Shown here piece by piece: positions 6,709 through 12,284 of a DNA stretch of 14,148 bases. Under the pieces are notes generated by a model that was not told the DNA's origin, made no database searches, and saw nothing but the letters and a program-made list of their open reading frames with translations. Made by a program: the position numbers and the translations under genes. The stretch covers positions 1 to 14,148 of the forward strand of contig JANYAW010000049.1 of the NCBI GenBank assembly GCA_025361105.1, in the 5' to 3' direction. Positions within the stretch are counted from its first letter, which is position 1. Each line of letters opens with the position of its first letter. The DNA is from Rhodocyclaceae bacterium. GTDB taxonomy: Bacteria > Pseudomonadota > Gammaproteobacteria > Burkholderiales > Rhodocyclaceae.

Positions 6709-7659
6709 TTATTCCATAAATAGCGACGAGACTGAGGACTCATTGCTTATACGCATGATGGTTTCAGCCAACAATTCGGCAATCGAAATCTGGCGAATGC
6801 GGGGGCAGGCTTTGGCTTCCGCAGACAACGGAATGGTATCCGTGACCACTAATTCATCAAGCTCGGATTCCGCAATGCGTGCGACGGCGCTACCTGACAA
6901 CACCGGATGCGTGCAATAGGCCAGTACGCGCTTGGCACCATGCTCCTTGAGCGCCACAGCCGCTTTGCATAGCGTGCCTGCAGTGTCCACCATATCGTCC
7001 ATGATGACGCAGGTGCGGCCATCGACATCACCGATGATGTTCATGACTTCTGACACATTAGCTTTGGGGCGACGCTTGTCGATAATCGCCAAATCGGATT
7101 CGAGTCGCTTGGCCAATGCGCGTGCGCGCACCACGCCACCTACGTCGGGCGATACAACCAACAAATCTTCGTGTTGCTGCCGCCAAATGTCGCCGAGCAA
7201 TATCGGCGCGGCATAAATGTTGTCGACCGGAATATCGAAGAAACCCTGGATTTGGTCGGCGTGCAAATCCACCGTCAACACGCGATGTACACCAACACCA
7301 ACGAGCATATCGGCGATAACTTTGGCGGTAATCGCGACACGTGCGGAGCGCGGACGGCGATCCTGCCGTGCATAGCCGAAATAAGGAATTGCGGCAGTGA
7401 TGCGGCCAGCCGAGGCACGCTTCAAAGCGTCGACCATGACCATCAATTCCATCAAATTGTCGTTGGTCGGCGCGCAGGTGGACTGCAAGACAAAAACATC
7501 GCGACCACGCACATGATCGAGAATTTCGCAACTCACTTCGCCATCAGAAAAGCGACCGACAATCGCGCGGCCCATCGAGATATTCAGGCGCTTGGCGACA
7601 TCGGCCGCCAATTTGGGATTAGCGTTACCGGTAAAGACCATCAGGCTATCGTAGGCCAT
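6709..7659 (-). CDS. prs: ribose-phosphate pyrophosphokinase
   Basis: Prs makes PRPP from ribose 5-phosphate and ATP, feeding purine, pyrimidine, histidine, tryptophan and NAD synthesis. At 316 aa it matches the class I bacterial enzyme. Seen: SMGRAIVGRFSDGEV (28-42); the flexible loop RQDRRPRSAR (98-107); TVDLHADQIQGFFDIP (129-144) with catalytic H133; SPDVGG (170-175); and the PRPP-binding loop DDMVDTAGTL (221-230). It ends in the typical RISNESSVSSLF. The open frame continues upstream to 7779, but that extension translates the tRNA-Gln gene in part, so the start is the ATG at 7659 (MAYDSLMVFTGNANPKLA). Probably transcribed with tRNA-Gln from the promoter at 7849-7878. Confidence 0.97.
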   Translation of the reverse strand: MAYDSLMVFTGNANPKLAADVAKRLNISMGRAIVGRFSDGEVSCEILDHVRGRDVFVLQSTCAPTNDNLMELMVMVDALKRASAGRITAAIPYFGYARQDRRPRSARVAITAKVIADMLVGVGVHRVLTVDLHADQIQGFFDIPVDNIYAAPILLGDIWRQQHEDLLVVSPDVGGVVRARALAKRLESDLAIIDKRRPKANVSEVMNIIGDVDGRTCVIMDDMVDTAGTLCKAAVALKEHGAKRVLAYCTHPVLSGSAVARIAESELDELVVTDTIPLSAEAKACPRIRQISIAELLAETIMRISNESSVSSLFME

Positions 7660-7717
7660 CGCGGATTTACTCAATGAGGGTGGGCGGATGCTTCGGAATG
7701 CGGCGGTTGCAGATAAT

Positions 7718-7794
7718 TGGCTGGGGAGGAAGGAGTCGAACCTTCGAATGCCGGAATCAAAATCCGGTGCCTTAACCAACTTGGCGACTCCCCA
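7718..7794 (-). tRNA. tRNA-Gln (anticodon TTG)
   Basis: A full cloverleaf on the minus strand: acceptor TGGGGAG with CTCCCCA; D-stem GCC/GGC around AAGTTGGTTAA; anticodon stem CCGGA/TCCGG with loop TTTTGAT, which gives anticodon TTG; T-arm GAAGG TTCGACT CCTTC; discriminator G; and an encoded CCA tail at 7720-7718. It reads CAA (and CAG by wobble). The 77-nt length includes CCA. It lies between ispE and prs, about 58 nt upstream of the prs start, so the precursor RNA must be cut out of a prs transcript if both come from the promoter upstream. Confidence 0.96.
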
Positions 7795-7848
7795 AAAACC
7801 CCTGCCGACACAAACCCGAACTCAAACTGAGACGGCCAAGGGACGCGG

Positions 7849-7878
7849 ATTATGCTGTTTTTTGGGGGTAACTGTCAA
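7849..7878 (-). promoter_or_regulatory. sigma70-type promoter for tRNA-Gln and prs
   Basis: On the minus strand a perfect -35 TTGACA (7878-7873) and a -10 CATAAT (7854-7849, 5 of 6 consensus) are separated by 18 nt. Transcription would start near 7842, about 48 nt before the tRNA. It lies just 12 nt after the ispE stop, so tRNA-Gln, prs and probably rplY-pth-ychF can be transcribed independently of the lolB-ispE genes. Confidence 0.75.
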
Positions 7879-7890
7879 ATCAAATTCGGT

Positions 7891-8772
7891 CTAAACCACG
7901 GTGCTGGCCGGCTTTTCCACCTCATCCAAGTGTCGCAACGGATGGCTGCTCAATCCCCGCGCGACGAATCCATCCAGTCCGGGCGTTTGCTCACGCAAAG
8001 CCGCCAGTGCGGCGATGGCATCCGCCTCTACTTCGAACGCTACAAAACAGCATGCACCCGAACCACTCATGCGTGCATCACCATAGGCTTGCAAGGCCGT
8101 TAAACATTGAGCGACGGGTGGATAAAGCGCACAAACCACCGACTGCATCAAGTTGCTACCAAAACCATCCTGCCAGCTTGCCGGGTCGACTGGCGCGATA
8201 TCGCGGCGCAGGGCCGCAGAGTCGAAGATTTTTGCGGTAGGAACATTCACTGGCGGCGCGACGACCAAGTACCATGCCGGCGGCACTGACACCAGCGTGA
8301 ATTTTTCGCCCACACCTTCGGCAAATGCGGCACGGCCGTAGATAAAAATCGGCACGTCGGCACCGAGGCTTAGGCCTAGTGTTTGCAATTGCTCGTTCGA
8401 CAATCCGGTTTGCCATAGATGATTGAGCACAATCAACGTCGTCGCCGCATCAGAACTACCGCCACCCAATCCACCACCCAGCGGCAAACGCTTGGTTAGA
8501 TATATGGTCACGCCCTGTTTGCAAGCGCTCGCGGCTTGCAATGCGCGTGCGGCACGCACCACCAAATTGGTCACGTCTTCAACGCCTGCCATCGGTGTCG
8601 CCAAGGTAATTTTTTCATCGCTGCGTGGTACAAAGCGCAGGCTATCGCCGTAGTCGATGAAACGAAATACCGTTTGCAACAAGTGATATCCATCGACGCG
8701 CCGACCAACGATATGCAAAAACAAATTGAGCTTGGCCGGCGCGGGCCATTCGCTATTCCAATCGCTATCCAT
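7891..8772 (-). CDS. ispE: 4-diphosphocytidyl-2-C-methyl-D-erythritol kinase
   Basis: IspE phosphorylates CDP-methylerythritol in the MEP pathway of isoprenoid synthesis. It is a 293-aa cytosolic GHMP kinase. Seen: WPAPAKLNLFLHIVGRR (9-25) with catalytic K14; DGYHLLQTVF (27-36); the glycine-rich phosphate loop PLGGGLGGGSSDAA (97-110); and LGADVPIFI (136-144) with catalytic D139. The C-terminal part (MSGSGACCFVAFE) carries the GHMP C-domain motif. I chose the ATG at 8772, which overlaps the lolB stop by 8 nt; a GTG two codons upstream (8778) is also possible. The overlap implies translational coupling to lolB, a standard betaproteobacterial neighbour. Confidence 0.97.
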   Translation of the reverse strand: MDSDWNSEWPAPAKLNLFLHIVGRRVDGYHLLQTVFRFIDYGDSLRFVPRSDEKITLATPMAGVEDVTNLVVRAARALQAASACKQGVTIYLTKRLPLGGGLGGGSSDAATTLIVLNHLWQTGLSNEQLQTLGLSLGADVPIFIYGRAAFAEGVGEKFTLVSVPPAWYLVVAPPVNVPTAKIFDSAALRRDIAPVDPASWQDGFGSNLMQSVVCALYPPVAQCLTALQAYGDARMSGSGACCFVAFEVEADAIAALAALREQTPGLDGFVARGLSSHPLRHLDEVEKPASTVV

Positions 8773-9385
8773 CGTCACCCCAGGATTCGACGATGATGCT
8801 CAAGCTGGTGTCGTCTTTGGTGATTTCGATATGGCGTGGGACGAGCGCGCTGGTCGGTGGTTGCCCCAGTTGGTGCTGATGACACGCCGTTGCATCACCG
8901 CATTTGAATGCCAAACGCTGCGCCTGCGTCACGACAATTTTCCAGCCGTCTTTTTCGCCGGTCCATTGCGTGTGCGCACCGCGCAACCATTGCGGCAATT
9001 CGTCCAAAGGCAAGGCTTGGCCGAAGACTTGTTGCGAGAGTGCTTGCCAATCGCTGCCGACAAATTTTTTGCCGTCGGCGGATTCCAGTTGCGCAACGGG
9101 TTGCGTACCATTTGCCTCACGCGTAATACGCGCCACGCCCTGTCCTAGTGCCGCCGTTAACATCAAGCTATCATGCGCTTCATTGTGATCCCAAGTGAAA
9201 CGTAAATGATCATTGCGGCGACCTTGTTTGAGCAACAAACGGCCTTCAATCGCAAACGAGGATTGCGCCGGACCCAGTGCCTGATTGGCATCGTCGACTA
9301 GCTTTTCGGCGCGCAGTGGCGCATTGCTGGCGCAGCCGACAAGTTGCAGTGCAATCGCGCAACAACAAAGCAGCGCCAAGCGCAT
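8765..9385 (-). CDS. lolB: outer-membrane lipoprotein LolB
   Basis: LolB receives lipoproteins from LolA and inserts them into the outer membrane. It is 206 aa. The signal peptide MRLALLCCCAIALQLVGC ends in a lipobox, LVGC (15-18); residue 19 is Ala, so there is no Asp inner-membrane retention signal. The LolB core follows: FAIEGRLLLKQ (44-54), LRFTWDHN, and PLDELPQWLRGA (126-137). The start was chosen for the signal peptide; the frame is open further upstream to 9520 but that part overlaps the TPR gene and has no signal. Residues 152-181, between WKIVV and LVPRHIEI, look longer than usual in the family and contain repeat copy 5 (TACHQHQLG, 166-174). It lies 26 nt after the TPR gene and overlaps ispE. 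Confidence 0.9.
   Translation of the reverse strand: MRLALLCCCAIALQLVGCASNAPLRAEKLVDDANQALGPAQSSFAIEGRLLLKQGRRNDHLRFTWDHNEAHDSLMLTAALGQGVARITREANGTQPVAQLESADGKKFVGSDWQALSQQVFGQALPLDELPQWLRGAHTQWTGEKDGWKIVVTQAQRLAFKCGDATACHQHQLGQPPTSALVPRHIEITKDDTSLSIIVESWGDDG
8865..8890 (-). repeat. dispersed 26-nt repeat, copy 5, inside lolB
   Basis: On the minus strand this reads ACGGCGTGTC, then ATCAGCACCAACTGGG. It matches the mutM copy at 24 of 26 positions (position 12 and the last base differ). It begins exactly on a codon boundary of lolB and encodes residues 166-174 (TACHQHQLG), a reading frame different from that used in mutM. Confidence 0.88.
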
Positions 9386-9411
9386 TTGCCCTGATGTCCG
9401 CAAAAAATAAT

Positions 9412-11163
9412 TCACTGGGTGAAACGTTTTATCGTCGCCGACAACAGCGTATTCGTCGGGTGCGTCCTGACCGCGTCTTGCCACAGCGCGCGCGCTTCGT
9501 CTGTACGTCCCAGCGCCCATAGCACCTCGCCCAGATGAGCGGCAATCTCAGCATCGGGACGCGCCGCATAGGCTTGCCGTAGCGGTGTTAGCGCCTGCTC
9601 CAGCTTGGCTTGCCGGAACAACAACCAACCTTTGCTATCCAAAATAAATGGATCACCAGGAGCGAGTGAAAGCGCTTTATCAATCAAGGTTTGCGCTTCA
9701 TCGAGACGCACATTTCGGTCGGCCAGCGAATAACCCAGCGCGTTGTAGCCAATCGCCTGATCAGGTTGTAGGGCAATCAGCTTACGAAACCGCTGCTCGG
9801 CCAAATCCAACTTATCGAGTTTCTCGGCAGTTACTGCTGACTCGTAAAGCAACTCGGGTTGATCGGGATTTTTGATCAAGCCTTCGCCCAATAAATTCAG
9901 CACCTCTTCATGCCGACCGGCTTCACGTAGCAGTTGCGCTTCGGCAATGAGAAGTCGCGGTTCTTCTTTCGGCGCTATGGAGCGTGCATAGCTCAGCCGT
10001 TCGCGCGCTTCGTCGTTACGGCCAACTTTTGCCAATAGTTGCGCACTGCGTAAAACCGACGCGAACTGATGTTCTCCCGCGTCAACTGCGTTGTACAAGC
10101 TAATCGCTTCTTCGAGACGATTGGTTTCCTCAGTGATTTGAGCCAAGTAGTAACGCACGGGGTTTTGATCACCTTTGCCAAACTCCAACACATAGCGCAA
10201 ATGATGCTCGGCATCAACCAAATCTTCGAGTTGTAGCGCCAGGATGCCAAGCGCGTAAACCGGCTCGATGTTGTCGGGTTGCGCCTCATGCAGCGCCCGA
10301 AATTCGGCACGCGCTTCGGCATATTGTTTGTCACCCACCAGCGCACGCGCATAGGCTTGGCGGGCATCAAAGGCCTTCGGATTTGCGGCGACAAAGGCCT
10401 TCAAAAATGCCGTCTGCGCAGGGCTGCGCTCCAGCAGTTGCGCTTTCATCAGCGCGGCTAATTCCCACTGCGGACGCAGCGCCAGTGCCTTGTCAATAGA
10501 TGCCAACGCCCGCACAGTTTCGTTCACCGCGACCGCCGCTTGCGCACGCACCATATGCGCCTCGGGTAAATGATCGTAAGGCGCAGCGAGTTGCTCGATC
10601 AATTTTTGCACCGCCAACTTATCCGGGTGGCGCGACATCACACGAGAAAGACGCAACAAAGATTCGCCAACCCGCGCCGGTTCAGTCGCCAAATCTTTGG
10701 CCAGCAAGTCGGCCAGCTCACCAAGCCGATTGCCTGCCGCGAGCAAACTTGCCAACATTTGCCGCGCCAATAAGCTGTTCGGCTCAAGCTCCAACCACAA
10801 TCGCGCTTGGGTCAACGCCAATTCAAACTGCTTGGCCAGCATCGCTGTTTCTGCGGCGCGGCGAGCGATTCGTGGATCGCGCGTCGAGTTTGCCAAATCA
10901 GCATGCGCACGTGCGGCAAGATCATATTGCCCACGTTGTGCCGCGACTTCGGCAAGCAAAAACTGATACAGAATTTGCGGTGTGAGCTCGACATTTGGTG
11001 GTGTTATTGGCTCGGTCAACTCAGTAATATCGACTTGTAGTTCTGGCACAGCTTCGTCCGCGTTTTCGGCGACAGAAGCGGCACTGGTATCTTCCGCCCG
11101 TGCCACACCAGCCATCATAAAAAATGGCGTGACAAGCAGAATTAAATATTTGAACTTGCTCAT
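9412..11163 (-). CDS. exported tetratricopeptide-repeat protein
   Basis: A 583-aa protein with a clear signal peptide, MSKFKYLILLVTPFFMMAGVARA, cleaved before EDTS. The start is set by this peptide; the open frame runs further up to a GTG at 11229. No good SD precedes the ATG. The rest is almost wholly helical TPR-like repeats, from about residue 70 (YQFLLAEVAAQRGQYDLAARA) to the end (HLGEVLWALGRTDEARALWQ), with classic units such as GYNALGYSLADRN and LDEAQTLIDKALSLAPGD. There is no catalytic domain, so it is probably a periplasmic scaffold. It leads the cluster with lolB 26 nt downstream, the usual neighbour in Betaproteobacteria, hinting at an envelope role. That link is inference from context. 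Confidence 0.87.
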   Translation of the reverse strand: MSKFKYLILLVTPFFMMAGVARAEDTSAASVAENADEAVPELQVDITELTEPITPPNVELTPQILYQFLLAEVAAQRGQYDLAARAHADLANSTRDPRIARRAAETAMLAKQFELALTQARLWLELEPNSLLARQMLASLLAAGNRLGELADLLAKDLATEPARVGESLLRLSRVMSRHPDKLAVQKLIEQLAAPYDHLPEAHMVRAQAAVAVNETVRALASIDKALALRPQWELAALMKAQLLERSPAQTAFLKAFVAANPKAFDARQAYARALVGDKQYAEARAEFRALHEAQPDNIEPVYALGILALQLEDLVDAEHHLRYVLEFGKGDQNPVRYYLAQITEETNRLEEAISLYNAVDAGEHQFASVLRSAQLLAKVGRNDEARERLSYARSIAPKEEPRLLIAEAQLLREAGRHEEVLNLLGEGLIKNPDQPELLYESAVTAEKLDKLDLAEQRFRKLIALQPDQAIGYNALGYSLADRNVRLDEAQTLIDKALSLAPGDPFILDSKGWLLFRQAKLEQALTPLRQAYAARPDAEIAAHLGEVLWALGRTDEARALWQDAVRTHPTNTLLSATIKRFTQ

Positions 11164-11282
11164 AGTGGGTGGAGGAAACGAAGAAAATGTCCGCAAGTCG
11201 GAACAACAAAATCGAACCTGTAAAATCACCTTTATCTTAGCAGTTTCACTACCCGCCTCGATGTGATATTGGATGCGTCACC

Positions 11283-12107
11283 ATGCCAGAACTACCCGAA
11301 GTTGAAGTGACGCGACTTGGTATCGCGCCAAGCTTGGTTGGACGGCGTGTCACCAGCACCAACTGGCGAGTCCCGGCTTTACGCTATCCCTTGCCTCGCA
11401 ACGAGGCTGCACGATTTACTGGCTTGCCGCTGTTGGCGGTGCATCGACGCGGTAAATATCTTTTGCTGGAATTTACTAGCGGACATTTGCTGATACATCT
11501 TGGCATGTCAGGTAGTTTGCGGCTGGTGAGTCCCGTACTTGCTCCAGCGAAGCACGATCACGTTGATTTGGTTTTTGGCAGTGGTAAATCCGCCATCGCA
11601 TTACGAATGCACGACCCGCGACGCTTCGGTGCGATTATGTGGTTGGAGGGTGATGCGTTTGCCCATCCGCTGTTAAGTGTTCTGGGTATCGAGCCATTGA
11701 CCGATGAATTCACCGCGACATGGCTAAAGAAATCACTGGTCAATTTGAAAGCTGCCATCAAACCGACACTGATGGACGGTCATCGCATCGTCGGCATCGG
11801 CAATATTTACGCCTCCGAAAGTTTATTCCGCGCCGGCATCCACCCGGCCACACCGGCGGGCAAAGTGTCTTTGAAACGCTTGACGCGACTTGTGCCTGTC
11901 ATCAAGGAAACGCTCACCGCGGCGATTGATGCAGGCGGTAGCTCACTGCGCGATTTCATTCACTCGGACGGTGGCTCGGGCTACTTCCAACAGCAGTATT
12001 TTGCCTATGGCCGCGAAGGCGAACCATGTCGCAATTGCCAATCGCCCATACGCGAAATCCGTCAAGCTCAACGCGCGACTTTCTTTTGTGCGCGATGCCA
12101 GCGATAG
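11283..12107 (+). CDS. mutM: formamidopyrimidine-DNA glycosylase (Fpg/MutM)
   Basis: MutM excises 8-oxoguanine and formamidopyrimidines and cuts the strand by beta,delta-elimination. It is 274 aa. Seen: MPELPEVE with the Schiff-base P2 and E3; RRGKYLLLE (55-63) with K58; HLGMSGSLR (72-80, M75 void filler); DPRRFG (111-116); GIGNIYASE (171-179, helix-two-turn-helix, N174); and a C-terminal zinc finger with C249, C252, C269 and C272, including R264 (QAQRATFFC). All catalytic and binding positions are intact, so it should be active. Residues 20-28 are encoded by repeat copy 4 (RRVTSTNW); the segment keeps family length. Divergent from the TPR gene across about 119 nt. Confidence 0.97.
   Translation: MPELPEVEVTRLGIAPSLVGRRVTSTNWRVPALRYPLPRNEAARFTGLPLLAVHRRGKYLLLEFTSGHLLIHLGMSGSLRLVSPVLAPAKHDHVDLVFGSGKSAIALRMHDPRRFGAIMWLEGDAFAHPLLSVLGIEPLTDEFTATWLKKSLVNLKAAIKPTLMDGHRIVGIGNIYASESLFRAGIHPATPAGKVSLKRLTRLVPVIKETLTAAIDAGGSSLRDFIHSDGGSGYFQQQYFAYGREGEPCRNCQSPIREIRQAQRATFFCARCQR
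11342..11367 (+). repeat. dispersed 26-nt repeat, copy 4, inside mutM
   Basis: ACGGCGTGTC, then ACCAGCACCAACTGGC: 25 of 26 positions identical to the intergenic copy 3. It covers mutM codons 20-29 and is read as RRVTSTNW, a frame different from the lolB copy. Confidence 0.9.
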
Positions 12108-12199
12108 GCTAGCGTCGCCAGCACTTTCACTGCTCATCCGTTCAAAACCGCCGTTCGTCGCAAGCTCCCGCGCGCTCCGAAGCCATTGCCACTAATATT

Positions 12200-12213
12200 G
12201 CGCCTTTCGGCGC
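12200..12213 (+). other. small hairpin between mutM and the M13 peptidase gene
   Basis: GCGCC and GGCGC flank a TTTC loop, a perfect 5-bp stem. No T-run follows on either strand, so it is not a standard terminator. The rest of the 177-nt gap (12108-12284) shows no clear promoter or gene. Confidence 0.25.
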
Positions 12214-12284
12214 GAAGCTTTCCCCAAGGATTCGAGTCTTGAAATTCCCTATCCACAATGAAAAACAATCAGGAGAAAATCAAC

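Noticed and set aside
7660..7779. N-terminal extension of prs by 40 residues
   Set aside because: The extension translates part of the tRNA-Gln gene (DFDSGIRRFDSFLPSQ is a typical tRNA read-through peptide). The conserved Prs N-terminus begins at the ATG at 7659.
7771..7794. Similarity of the repeat's complement (GCCAGTTGGTGCTGGT) and of the mutM copy's flank to the D-arm of tRNA-Gln
   Set aside because: About 16 of 18 positions align with one gap, but D-arms commonly contain AGTTGGT. The rest of the repeat does not follow the tRNA, so I treat it as coincidence. A tRNA-derived origin cannot be excluded from one window.
9820..9840. Partial match CAGTT..TGCTGA in the TPR gene
   Set aside because: Only about 12 of 15 positions match and the similarity then ends, so it is probably chance.
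46..11367. CRISPR array made of the 26-nt repeats
   Set aside because: Copies are kilobases apart, in both orientations and partly inside genes. There are no uniform spacers and no cas genes.
12110..12132. Possible decayed sixth repeat copy just after mutM (GCGTCGCCAGCACTTTCACTG)
   Set aside because: It needs gaps and several mismatches, which is not better than expected by chance.
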